NCBI RefSeq assembly: GCF_038002825.1
Contig: NZ_JBBODF010000001.1
Span: 3,162,001-3,226,000 of the forward strand
Length of the DNA stretch: 64,000 nt
Source of the DNA: Paenibacillus sp. FSL H8-0048
Lineage (GTDB): Bacteria > Bacillota > Bacilli > Paenibacillales > Paenibacillaceae
Reading direction: 5' to 3'
A program made the translations under genes and the position numbers. This document shows, piece by piece, positions 25,721 to 34,706 of the stretch. Within the stretch, counting starts at the first letter, position 1; every line of letters begins with the position of its first letter. The notes under the pieces were generated by a model, which did not search any database, was not told the origin of the DNA, and saw only the letters and a list, made by a program, of their open reading frames with translations.

Positions 25721-26659
25721 ATGAGAATTTTATTTTTCGGCAGAGGTGTCATATCGGCCCAATATGCTTGGGCTTTTGAACAGGCAGGACATACAGTGGA
25801 GTTCTACGTTAGACAAGGGAGAAAAGAAACCTTCGGCAGCAGCATTGAGCTTGAAATGTGGGACGCACGAAAGGGGAAGCAGCTCATAAAAGAAAGCTGG
25901 AACGTCAAACTGCATGAGGAGATTCGACCAAATTATGATCTCATTATTGTGAGTGTCAACACGGAGCAGCTTCCGGCAGCAGCACAACTTTTATCGACTC
26001 ATGCAGGAAACACACCTGTTCTAATCTTCAATAACCTTTGGCAGGATTTGAAATCATCGATCTCACCCCTGTCTATGAACAATGTGGTCTTTGGGTTCCC
26101 CGGAGGCGGCGGCGGCATTGAGGACAACAGGCTTAGAGGCGGCTTTTTAAAAATGCTGTTTCTGGAACAGCCACGGGTAGGCACTGAACCTATTAACAAC
26201 AAGGTCAAAGAGCTATTTGAAAGTGCCCATTTTAAAATTAAGTGGATCAAGGATATGCAGAACTGGCTCTGGAATCACTTCGCGATGAACGCAGCAATGG
26301 AAACCGAGGTGTTGAGACTGGGAAGTTTTGCGGCACTCATGAATGATAGCGACTCCTTCGCAAATGTTGGCAGGAATATGAGGGAAATTATCCCCGTAAT
26401 AAAAGCCAGAGGCGGAAACGCTGATATGACTTCTCTGCTGTTGACTAAGATCCCGCCGGCACTGCTCGGCACGCTGTTTAACAAGCTGGTTTTTGCAAAG
26501 GGTAGCTTAGCACGGCTTTTCATGGAATACAACAATGGTAAAGCAGGCTTTGCGATCCTTGAAGTTGTGCGGGAAGCGAAAAAGTTGGGGATAGCTTTGC
26601 CGCGGCTTACTGCGGCGCTGGAAAATTCTGAGCAATACAAAGCAGGCGTATCAAGATAG
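25721..26659 (+). CDS. Ketopantoate reductase family (ApbA/PanE-like) protein
   Basis: A 312-aa NAD(P)-dependent oxidoreductase. The Rossmann start MRILFFGRGVISAQYAWAFEQAGHTVEFYVR has a GxGxxS variant, and LIIVSVNTEQLPAAAQLLSTHAG follows the second strand. The middle FGFPGGGGG and the helical C-terminal domain (WLWNHFAMNAAMETEVLRLGS) resemble PanE paralogues rather than true pantothenate enzymes. It is likely controlled by the divergent TetR regulator. The substrate is not deducible. Confidence 0.82.
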   Translation: MRILFFGRGVISAQYAWAFEQAGHTVEFYVRQGRKETFGSSIELEMWDARKGKQLIKESWNVKLHEEIRPNYDLIIVSVNTEQLPAAAQLLSTHAGNTPVLIFNNLWQDLKSSISPLSMNNVVFGFPGGGGGIEDNRLRGGFLKMLFLEQPRVGTEPINNKVKELFESAHFKIKWIKDMQNWLWNHFAMNAAMETEVLRLGSFAALMNDSDSFANVGRNMREIIPVIKARGGNADMTSLLLTKIPPALLGTLFNKLVFAKGSLARLFMEYNNGKAGFAILEVVREAKKLGIALPRLTAALENSEQYKAGVSR

Positions 26660-26679
26660 GAAGGATTTAAGATCCCTTT

Positions 26680-26707
26680 GGTCGGTCGCATAGCGGTCGG
26701 CCTTTTT
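26680..26707 (+). terminator. Terminator after the reductase gene
   Basis: GGTCGGTCGC pairs with GCGGTCGGCC (three wobble pairs) around a short loop, followed by five T. It separates the reductase from CRISPR array 3. Confidence 0.7.
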
Positions 26708-26712
26708 GGTGC

Positions 26713-27540
26713 ATTTCAATTACGCACTCACACGGAGTACGAATGCTTTAACCTCCACTCTATATACTTTGTTTATAAATTTCAATCTACGCACTCACAC
26801 AGAGTGCGACCGCTAGAAGTTCACGTTAATAGTAAAGGAGCTAAATTTCAATCCACGCACTCACATAGAGTGCGACGCAAACAATATGGCTGTTCATGAT
26901 GCAGCTCAAATTTCAATCCACGCACTCACATGGAGTGCGACCAGCAGCCAAAACCCCGGACTGGTCACATACATATTTCAATCCACGCACTCACACAGAG
27001 TGCGACGCCCAGCAGCAAGCAGAGGAAATGTCCAAGCTGCGGATTTCAATCCACGCACTCACACGGAGTGCGACCCGAAGGTCTTCCGCATCGTATGTGT
27101 GCCGATTATTTCAATCCACGCACTCACACGGAGTGCGACTGCCCCATTCCTTCCGGGATTGTCTGGATCATCCGATTTCAATCCACGCACTCACACGGAG
27201 TGCGACCGATTCCCTGCGCCAACTCTAAAACATCCATCAAATTTCAATCCACGCACTCACACGGAGTGCGACTTTCACAGATATAACTATCTGATTCACC
27301 CGTAGATTTCAATCCACGCACTCACACGGAGTGCGACACTGTTAAGGGATATCAATTACCATTGAATTCAATCATTTCAATCCACGCACTCACACGGAGT
27401 GCGACTTTTACAAAATTCAACGAACCATCTTGGACTCCTAATTTCAATCCACGCACTCACACGGAGTGCGACCATAGCAGCACACATAAATACTGCTTCT
27501 GTTTCAAAATTTCAATCCACGCACTCACACGGAGTGCGAC
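26713..27540 (-). CRISPR. CRISPR array 3 (type I-C-like), 13 repeats
   Basis: Thirteen repeats start at 26713, 26779, 26845, 26910, 26975, 27043, 27108, 27175, 27241, 27306, 27374, 27441 and 27509, with spacers of 33-36 bp. In the transcribed leftward sense each begins GTCGCACTCCGTGTGAGTGC and ends GTGGATTGAAAT. The eight leader-proximal repeats are identical; the distal five vary in the loop (ACACAG, ACATAG, ACATGG), and the last lacks one base. All 12 spacers differ from each other and from those in arrays 1 and 2. No cas genes lie in the window. Confidence 0.97.
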
Positions 27541-27771
27541 AGCGGAAACAGCATAACCTATGCTGTTTCCGTATACATACACTATAACTTCCTTTGTTCC
27601 ATTCTCGAAAAGATATCTGTCCACGCTTGACCTTTCAAGTATTCCCTCGATTGCTGAGAGTTTCGACAAATTCTGAGGTGCGAAACCCCCGGGGATTTCA
27701 TGGAAGCTTGGCATTCGCACCGGCTCTTTGTTTCTATTGTACCTCTTCGGCCATATTCTGCATAATCCTAA
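27541..27771 (-). promoter_or_regulatory. Leader of CRISPR array 3
   Basis: The best-kept of the three leaders. A perfect 13-bp stem (CGGAAACAGCATA/TATGCTGTTTCCG, 27543-27571) sits 2 nt from the first repeat. The promoter is TTGAAA (27633-27638)-17 bp-TATCTT (27610-27615), with CTTGA/TCAAG around the -35. The upstream block has 8-bp arms GGTGCGAA (27677-27684) and TTCGCACC (27714-27721) around a CCCCCGGGG core. The outer end runs directly into the 380-bp tandem repeats. Confidence 0.87.
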
Positions 27772-29672
27772 ATTGTCTCAACACGTTATCCGCCGGGGTA
27801 TTTAAACACACTCCAAATAAGCCAGACCGCATACTCAGTATGCAGGCCGGCTATCTATGTTACTTTTACTTGACTAAGACCTCAGCGTGGTGCTCTCTCC
27901 CAGTACCAAGTGGACTCAGAGGCCCTTATTTCGCGAAAAACCCAACTTTTCCAGCATTCGCGAACTCCAGGGCCGTTATTGATGGTTATACCACCTGAAA
28001 ACGCCTCGCAGAGAGACAATAAGCGCACCACAGTCCGCCAAGCAGTAAAAAACAAGGTTTGTTTGAAAATAACGGAATCCTGGTCCGCGAAGGAGCATGG
28101 AGGGGCAGACTTGGGTGGCCAGATGGGTTCGCGGGCTTCCAAGTGCGAAATATTGTCTCAACACGTTATCCGCCGGGGTATTTAAACACACTCCAAATAA
28201 GCCAGACCGCATACTCAGTATGCAGGCCGGCTATCTATGTTACTTTTACTTGACTAAGACCTCAGCGTGGTGCTCTCTCCCAGTACCAAGTGGACTTAGA
28301 GGCCCTTATTTCGCGAAAAACCCAATTTTTCCAGCATTCGCGGACTCCAGGACCGTTATTGATGGTTGTTCCACCTGAAAACGCCTCGCAGAGAGACAAT
28401 AAGCGCACCACAGTCCGCCTAGCCACAAAAAACAAGGTTTGTTTAAAAATAACGGCCCTCAGGTCCGCGAAGGAGTATGGAGGGGCAGACTTGGGTGACC
28501 AGATGGGTTCGCGGGCTTCCAAGTGCGAAATATTGTCTCAACATGGTATCGACCGGGGTATTTAAACACACTCCAAATAAGCCAGACCGCATACTCAGGA
28601 TGCAGGCCGGCTATCTATGTTACTTTTACTTGACTAAGACCTCAGTGTGGTGCTCTCTCCCAGTACCAAGTGGACTCAGAGGCCCTTGTTTCGCGAAAAG
28701 CCCAACTTTTCCAGCATTCGCGGACTCCAGGGCCGTTATTGATGGTTATACCACCTGAAAACGCCTCGCAGAGAGACAATAAGCGCACCACAGTCCGCCA
28801 AGCAGTAAAAAACAAGGTTTGTTTGAAAATAACGGAATCCTGGTCCGCGAAGGAGCATGGAGGGGCAGACTTGGGTGACCAGATGGGTTCGCGGGCTTCC
28901 AAGTGCGAAATATTGTCTCAACACGTTATCCGCCGGGTATTTAAACACACTCCAAATAAGCCAGACCGCATACTCAGTATGCAGGCCGGCTATCTATGTT
29001 ACTTTTACTTGACTAAGACCTCAGCGTGGTGCTCTCTCCCAGTACCAAGTGGACTCAGAGGCCCTTATTTCGCGAAAAACCCAACTTTTCCAGCATTCGC
29101 GGACTCCAGGGCCGTTATTGATGGATATTCCACCTGAAAACGCCTCGCAGAGAGACAATAAGCGCACTACAGTCCGCCAAGCAGTAAAAAACAAGGTTTG
29201 TTTGAAAATAACGGAATCCTGGTCCGCGAAGGAGCATGGAGGGGCAGACTTGGGTGACCAGATGGGTTCGCGGGCTTCCAAGTGCGAAATATTGTCTCCA
29301 CACGGTATCAGCCGGGGTCTTTCAACACACTGCAAATAAGCCGGATCGCATACTTTAGTATGCAGGCCGGCTATCTCTGTTTCCTTTACTTGACTAAGAC
29401 CTCAGCGTGGTGTTCTCTCGCACTCTAACAATTGGACTCAGAGGCCCTTATTTCGCGAAAAATCCAACTTTTCCAACATTCGCGGACTCCAGGGCCGTTA
29501 TTGATGGTTGTTCCACCTGAAAATGCCTCGCAGAGAGACAATAAGCGCACCACAGTCCGCCAAACAGTAAAAAACAAGGTTTGTTTGAAAATAACGGAAT
29601 CCTGGTCCGCGAAGGAGCATGGAGAGGCAGCATGGGATGGCGAGGCGGGTTCGCAGGCTTCCAGGCGCGAAA
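27772..29672. repeat. Five tandem copies of a 380-bp non-coding unit
   Basis: Units begin at 27772, 28152, 28532, 28912 and 29291 with ATTGTCTC(A/C)ACAC-like sequence. Copies 1-4 are nearly identical and copy 5 is more divergent. Each unit carries a hairpin (GCATAC..GTATGC within GCC..GGC), then the block GGACTCAGAGGCCCTTATTT. After this come a pair of long imperfect inverted arms, GCGGACTCCAGGGCCGTTATT-like and AATAACGGAATCCTGGTCCGC-like, about 120 bp apart. Short frames repeat with the unit but are interrupted differently and lack ribosome sites, so I regard it as non-coding. Confidence 0.9.
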
Positions 29673-29986
29673 GTCGATAGACTGCTCAGCAAACCACAGG
29701 CGCAATAGCGAGCAGTCTGACTCCCGCCCTGCCGCACTGGAAAGCAGATTACTCTCCCCAAGGCAGGACAGCAAGTGTTCTTGCCCTGCTCCCCAGTCGG
29801 ACGGCAAGCAGACTTGCTCTCTCCGCAGACACACCGCCAACTAGCCAGCCTGGCCTATTACTCCAAGCCCTGGTAGGCAGCCTCACTCCCCCCAGACGCA
29901 GCAGCGAGTAGCCGCCCCTCCAAGCTCACCGCCAAGCAGCCGTGCCCGTCCATTCAAGCACGGGCTGTCAGCCGCGCTCGCCCCCA
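29673..29986. other. Intergenic, GC-rich, no gene seen
   Basis: About 310 bp between the tandem repeats and the last gene of the biosynthetic cluster. A CAGCC.GTGC/GCACGGGCTG hairpin near 29937-29971 might end the cluster transcript but lacks a T tract. Nothing else is recognised. Confidence 0.5.
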
Positions 29987-30793
29987 TCAAGCATTCATCA
30001 ACACCTGAATACGCTCCACGTCCTGGCTGAATTTCTTGGCCAGGCGGGCTTTGCCGAGGTTGGACTTTACGATCTTTTGCATGCGTTTGTCGTCATTGAT
30101 GGCAAATTTGGCCAGCATCTTGAAGCCGGCTTCGGGCGCACGCTCGACGAAGACGCTGAGCGCATATTCCAGACCCTTGGACAGCACGCGGAACTCTTCC
30201 GCACCGTAGCGGGTCTGTCCGGCGGCAATGGCGTCCAGGATCTCCTCGGACAGTTCCAGCGCATACAGCACGTTCGCCTGCTCCTTCAGCATCGGCGGGT
30301 GGGCCAGGGCAGCGACGAAGGCGCGCTGCTCCAGTGCGTTGGCTGTGCCCTTCATGCCGTCGAACAGTGCGCGGAGCACCCCGAAGTCCTGCTCCCCGAT
30401 GCGCTGCAGCGCCATCGCTGCCGCCTCGCGCATCCGCCAGCGGGCATCATTCATCGCCGCCCGGCAGCGCTCCAGAATAATCTCCTGACGGGCAGGCTCC
30501 GCATAGCGGTAGTAGCTGCCCATCGCCTGGAGCGCGCAGAACGGCAGGAACTCGCGGGGATCATCCGTAGGCGCTTCTGCTTCCGTCTTACCCGTCCACT
30601 CCATAAGCAGCTCCCAGGCTTCGCTGGCCACCCAATCCGACGCGAAAGCATCCGCGAAGGTGGAAGCTGCGCCCAGATTCGCCCGGGGTCCCGGCAGGTT
30701 CGACTCGCCCATGAGACGCTGCTCCAGCTCACCGAACTTCCCGGCCTCCTGAAGATCGCCGTAGAAGACATTTTTACTCACTTTACTGTTCAT
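29987..30793 (-). CDS. HEAT-repeat-like helical protein
   Basis: A 268-aa all-helical protein with repeated alpha-alpha units (residues about 85-170: CRAAMNDARWRMREAAAMALQRIGEQDFGVLRALFDGMKG; later helices end in KIVKSNLGKARLAKKFSQDVERIQVLMNA). It resembles HEAT-repeat or DNA-alkylation-repair-like scaffolds, but no catalytic residues are evident. The ATG at 30793 follows GGAGGG. It is the last gene of the leftward cluster, 14 bp after a radical SAM gene, so it may be a scaffold or partner for the pathway; this is inference. Confidence 0.7.
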   Translation of the reverse strand: MNSKVSKNVFYGDLQEAGKFGELEQRLMGESNLPGPRANLGAASTFADAFASDWVASEAWELLMEWTGKTEAEAPTDDPREFLPFCALQAMGSYYRYAEPARQEIILERCRAAMNDARWRMREAAAMALQRIGEQDFGVLRALFDGMKGTANALEQRAFVAALAHPPMLKEQANVLYALELSEEILDAIAAGQTRYGAEEFRVLSKGLEYALSVFVERAPEAGFKMLAKFAINDDKRMQKIVKSNLGKARLAKKFSQDVERIQVLMNA

Positions 30794-30807
30794 TTCAGTA
30801 CCCTCCA

Positions 30808-32106
30808 TCATTTTGGAAAAGCCAGCTTGATCTGCTCCTCGCAGAACTCCTTACATACATTGTTGCCCCAGAACAGCCCATGAAAACGCGTGAGCGCAAT
30901 CGTGTCCTCGCGGATTTCGACCAGCCCTTCCTTCACGAATTTGTCGAACAGCTCCGGGAAGTGCTCCTCCGGGTAAACGCCGAATTTGCGGCGGAACTGC
31001 TGGCGGTCAATCGCTGTACGGCGCAGGCCCATGGCCAGGAACTGGTTGGGCAGATCCTCTGCCTTCACTTCGTAGCCTAAAGCAATGGGGAGGTCGCCGG
31101 ATGTAATCTTTTTCACATATTCAGGGAGTAACTTCACATTCTGGTAGGCATATCCGCCCACATCGCCGAATGCCCCCAGCCCCACAGAGAGCAGGTCCAG
31201 ATAATCGTCGAAATGCTTGCGGCTATACACATGGTGGCCTCCCGGCCGGACGAAATCATACGTCGATTCCACCGAGTAGCCCTGCGATTCCAGGTAACAG
31301 CAAGCCTCCACATACATCTGCTGTTCCAGCTCAAGTCCGCCGCAGGCCGGAAGCTCGCCGCTGGCAATGCGCTTAGCCAGACCGAAGCCGGGAATGATCT
31401 TCAGCGGAAATAGTGTGACATGGCCGATGTCCAGCTCCACTACCTTCGCCAGATCCGCAAGCCATTCCTCCATCGTCTGGCCCGGCAGATTGTACATCAG
31501 ATCCAGGCTGACGTTCGCGATGCCCGCCTCTCTGGAATTCTGAATTGCCCGCAGGGAATCCTCACCGGTCTGAAGCAGTCCGAGGCGTCTGCCCAGCTCA
31601 TCGTTGAACGTCTGCACCCCGAGACTGATCCGGTTCACGCCGAGCGCCTGAAGCAGCTTCAGCTTGGCAGCGGTGAACGAGGCGGGATTGCCCTCGAACG
31701 TGATTTCTTCGATATGGTGCATAGGCAATGTGGCTTGTAGCTGCTCGAAGAGTGCGGTGATCTCTTCCTCGTCCAGCACACTCGGCGTCCCGCCGCCGAT
31801 ATAGAGCGCTTCTACCGAGCAATTGCGGATCTGCGGCGTCATCCCGTACATCTCCAGCTCGCGGAACAGCGCAGCCAGATAATCCTTGCGGGCACCCTGC
31901 TCGTTGAACGCCTTGGGGTACGGGCAGAACGGGCAGATGGAATCGCAGAAGGGAATATGTACATAGACCAGCTTGGAGCTTGCCGCGGCTTGATTCAAGT
32001 TCATGAGAGACGGCAGCCGTGCGCTGTCCTCTGGCGACACCGGAGTGTTTCCCATGGGATAATGCCCTATCCCGATCTCCCGGAACGGGTATACAGGCTT
32101 GTTCAT
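30808..32106 (-). CDS. HemN-like radical SAM protein (paralogue A)
   Basis: A 432-aa radical S-adenosylmethionine enzyme. The [4Fe-4S] motif CxxxCxxC is at C54, C58 and C61 (YVHIPFCDSICPFCPY), GGGTPS at 104-109 and a HemN-type domain follows (RISLGVQTFNDELGRRLG; LDLMYNLPGQTMEEWL). The C-terminus ends in FWGNNVCKEF, a motif shared with the two other HemN-like proteins of the locus. HemN-like enzymes in natural-product pathways include class C methylases and cyclopropanases that bind two SAM molecules. The ATG at 32106 is the likely start; the gene overlaps none of its neighbours. Confidence 0.9.
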   Translation of the reverse strand: MNKPVYPFREIGIGHYPMGNTPVSPEDSARLPSLMNLNQAAASSKLVYVHIPFCDSICPFCPYPKAFNEQGARKDYLAALFRELEMYGMTPQIRNCSVEALYIGGGTPSVLDEEEITALFEQLQATLPMHHIEEITFEGNPASFTAAKLKLLQALGVNRISLGVQTFNDELGRRLGLLQTGEDSLRAIQNSREAGIANVSLDLMYNLPGQTMEEWLADLAKVVELDIGHVTLFPLKIIPGFGLAKRIASGELPACGGLELEQQMYVEACCYLESQGYSVESTYDFVRPGGHHVYSRKHFDDYLDLLSVGLGAFGDVGGYAYQNVKLLPEYVKKITSGDLPIALGYEVKAEDLPNQFLAMGLRRTAIDRQQFRRKFGVYPEEHFPELFDKFVKEGLVEIREDTIALTRFHGLFWGNNVCKEFCEEQIKLAFPK

Positions 32107-32110
32107 TCGA

Positions 32111-33397
32111 TCAAGTCCTTCCTCCAATTGAATTCATAAGCATATCCTTATAGATGTGGCGTGATGCGGACAGAGCATCGGTGAGCAGATCAGCACTGTA
32201 ATCCTTGGACTGGTAATAGGCCGGAAAAAGCAAGTTATCCTCTGCCCGGATCACCTGCTCCTGCAGCGCAACATGATACAGCGACGTATGAGGGTAGACA
32301 CGGATGCCTTGGCTGGCCAGAATATAGACAGGATTCAGCTGATTGACCACCTGCACCGTCTCCTGCACCGTCTCTTCATTCTCCCCAGGACCGCCGAACA
32401 GCAGCGATACGGAGTAGGGGAGCTGATACTCTTCCAGCAGGCGTCCCAGCTCAACCAGTTGCTCAGGAGTGAATTGCTTGCCCATGCGCCGCAGCATCTG
32501 CCGGGAACCCGAGTCGGCACCGATATCCACGAAGCGGCAGCCGTTCTCCTTCAGCGAGCGGATCAGCTCCCCGGTAATACGGGCCGGAGTCAGGGCGCAG
32601 CTCCATTCCAGCGAGGGGCTGGTGCGGCCGATCAGGTTGCAGAACTCCACCGTCTCCTCCACCTCATGATTGAACACCCCGTCTACAAAAGTGATACTAC
32701 GCACCTGATAGTCATTCTCCAGGATCTTCATATCTTCGCTGAACTGCTCCGCAGGAATCCGGCAGGCGCCGGCATTCATGTAGCCCTCCGAGCAATAAAT
32801 GCAGTGCCGGCTGCACCCTCTGGAGGCCTGATAGCCCATCGAGGCTTTTTTGATGCGGGGGTTCGGGATAAAATACTGTGGAGCGAACAGCGACTTCGGC
32901 GGAACACGGCTGTACACCGGATGATAGGCGGGATCTGCATTACGTACCGTACCTGTCTCCGGGGCCTGCCCCTGTTCCATCTCACGGGCCAGCCGCACTG
33001 CTTCCGCTTCGCCTCCACTCCCCTTGATTCCGTAGTCCGCCCCCAGCTCCTTCACCAGCTCGCCGGGCATCACCAGCATTGCAGCCCCGCCAAGCAGTAC
33101 CTTGGCTGAACTGCAAGTACGGCATACCTGCATGACTTCCTGTAAGAAAGAGAGATAGCTCTCCGGCTGCTGAATCACCTGATTATCGATGTTGCGCACC
33201 GAGAGGCAGATCAGATCCGCTCCGGTGACCCGCAGCTCCTCGCGAAGCGCCTCCAGCGGTTCAGCTACGAAGGCCAGATCCAGAAAACGGGTGCTAAATC
33301 CGGCAGCCGTGAGGGCTGAGTAGACCATCCCCGCGCCGACAGGAAGAACTGGCATCGGTCGGAGCAGGGTATTCGTAGACACTACCAGTATTCTCAT
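32111..33397 (-). CDS. Cobalamin-binding-type radical SAM protein (paralogue B)
   Basis: A 428-aa protein with an N-terminal B12-binding-like Rossmann domain (residues 1-150: MRILVVSTNTLLRPMPVLPVGAGMVYSAL, LICLSVRNIDNQ, VLLGGAAMLVMPGELVKELGADYGIKGSGG). The radical SAM domain follows, with C195, C199 and C202 (ASRGCSRHCIYCSEG). No DxHxxG motif is seen, as is common in this class. Such enzymes methylate unactivated carbons or rearrange rings. It lies 4 bp before paralogue A and 23 bp after its sister C, clearly co-transcribed. Confidence 0.88.
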   Translation of the reverse strand: MRILVVSTNTLLRPMPVLPVGAGMVYSALTAAGFSTRFLDLAFVAEPLEALREELRVTGADLICLSVRNIDNQVIQQPESYLSFLQEVMQVCRTCSSAKVLLGGAAMLVMPGELVKELGADYGIKGSGGEAEAVRLAREMEQGQAPETGTVRNADPAYHPVYSRVPPKSLFAPQYFIPNPRIKKASMGYQASRGCSRHCIYCSEGYMNAGACRIPAEQFSEDMKILENDYQVRSITFVDGVFNHEVEETVEFCNLIGRTSPSLEWSCALTPARITGELIRSLKENGCRFVDIGADSGSRQMLRRMGKQFTPEQLVELGRLLEEYQLPYSVSLLFGGPGENEETVQETVQVVNQLNPVYILASQGIRVYPHTSLYHVALQEQVIRAEDNLLFPAYYQSKDYSADLLTDALSASRHIYKDMLMNSIGGRT

Positions 33398-33420
33398 GCT
33401 TCACTCCACCCTGTCTTCCT

Positions 33421-34704
33421 TCAAATGAACATCCAGTCCGGGTTACGCTCCCGGTACGGAGCACAGATGCGGTTCGCCTGCTCCAGACTCAGCTGCGGGG
33501 ACATGAAGAACTTCGGATGCAGCAGCTCATCCGGCTCCGGCGAACCCACATAGCTGTACATATCGGTGGACGGCAGAATACGGATGCCGAACAAGCCGAA
33601 GATGCGCTGCACCGCAAGCTCCTCCATCAGATCCAGTGTCTCGCGCAGCGTCTCCGGTGTCTCCTCCGGTCCCCCGATCAGGAGGCAGAAGCTGAAGTCC
33701 AGCTCCTGGCTGCGGCAGAGCTGGACCACCTTGCGGATCTCGCCCTGCCGGAAATTTTTCTTGAACGATCTGAGGCAGATATCGCTGCCGGAATCAATGC
33801 CGAACTCCACCTCCGTACACCCGGCCTGCTTAAGCAGACCGGCGAATGCTTCCGTGAAGAAGCGCGGATTCAGGAAGCAGCCCCAGGCTAACGGTAACGT
33901 CCGCCCGATCAGCTCCCGGCAGATCTCTTCGGCATGCTCCAGCGGATAGTTGAACACACTGTCCACGAAATCAAAAGAACCGATGTCATACTGCACCACC
34001 ATCTGCTCAATCTCATCGGCCACCCTCTTCGGTGACCGCAGGCGGACGGACCGGCCCTCCAGTGACGGGTAAGCACAATAGGTGCAGCTTAGCGCACAGC
34101 CCCTTTTGGTCAATACATTGTATCGGACCCTCCGCTCCACATCATAGCTGTGCAGAAATCCGCTGCGGCTGGGGAAATACTCCTGATCCAGCTGCTCAGG
34201 CGCATACGGCGGCCAGTAATTCCATTCTCCGGCCCTTGTCCTGAACATGAGTCCGCTTACTGCGGACGGCACCTGCCCCGCTTCCAGCTGGCCCAGCAGC
34301 TCCACGATACTGTCACAGCCGTCACCGACAATGCCGTAATCGGCTCCCGTCTCCTGCAGCCACTGCCTGGGCAGGAGCGAGAAGCCCGCTCCTCCCAGAA
34401 TGATACTGGCCCTGCTATTCCATTCCCGCACCCAATCCACCATCAAGCAGACCTGATCCACAAAGCTCCGGGGATACTGCATGCAGCAATTGTCCAGGTT
34501 ACGGATCGAGAGCCCGATGTAATCCGGCGCGTAGGCATTAAGGTAATTCGTAACAGCCTCCCGGGTATACTCCAGTTGGGTCATGTCCAGCATGCCTGCC
34601 TCCCAGCCGGAAGCGACAAGACTGGCGTGAATATAGCTAAGACCCAGCGGGAATACAGGCGGCCGCTTCTCCGTATTCGCCGAGATCAGCAGCACTCTGC
34701 CCAT
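33421..34704 (-). CDS. Cobalamin-binding-type radical SAM protein (paralogue C)
   Basis: A 427-aa sister of paralogue B with the same plan: a B12-binding-like domain (VLLISANTEKRPPVFPLGLSYIHASL, IGLSIRNLDNCC, IILGGAGFSLLPRQWLQETGADYGIVGDG) and a radical SAM motif at C203, C207 and C210 (TKRGCALSCTYCAYPSLEGR). The phrase LSxRNxDN is common to both and sets them apart from generic members. The ATG at 34704 follows GGGGGAG and starts 2 bp after the hydrolase stop. Predicted to act on the polyketide or a precursor. Confidence 0.88.
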   Translation of the reverse strand: MGRVLLISANTEKRPPVFPLGLSYIHASLVASGWEAGMLDMTQLEYTREAVTNYLNAYAPDYIGLSIRNLDNCCMQYPRSFVDQVCLMVDWVREWNSRASIILGGAGFSLLPRQWLQETGADYGIVGDGCDSIVELLGQLEAGQVPSAVSGLMFRTRAGEWNYWPPYAPEQLDQEYFPSRSGFLHSYDVERRVRYNVLTKRGCALSCTYCAYPSLEGRSVRLRSPKRVADEIEQMVVQYDIGSFDFVDSVFNYPLEHAEEICRELIGRTLPLAWGCFLNPRFFTEAFAGLLKQAGCTEVEFGIDSGSDICLRSFKKNFRQGEIRKVVQLCRSQELDFSFCLLIGGPEETPETLRETLDLMEELAVQRIFGLFGIRILPSTDMYSYVGSPEPDELLHPKFFMSPQLSLEQANRICAPYRERNPDWMFI

Positions 34705-34706
34705 GC

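Noticed and set aside
26886..27305. Open frames running through CRISPR array 3
   Set aside because: The translation is the repeat read in frame (ISIHALTRSAT and FNPRTHTECD patterns), an artefact of the array.
13740..27800. Search for cas genes near the arrays
   Set aside because: No Cas1, Cas2, Cas3, Cas4, Cas5, Cas7 or Cas8 motif was recognised in any predicted protein of the window.
28097..28758. Repeated 90-aa frames in the 380-bp tandem units
   Set aside because: They follow the DNA repeat, start at different codons in each unit, lack ribosome sites and resemble no protein family.
29937..29971. Terminator for the biosynthetic cluster
   Set aside because: The stem needs a bulge and there is no T tract; kept only as a remark in the intergenic entry.
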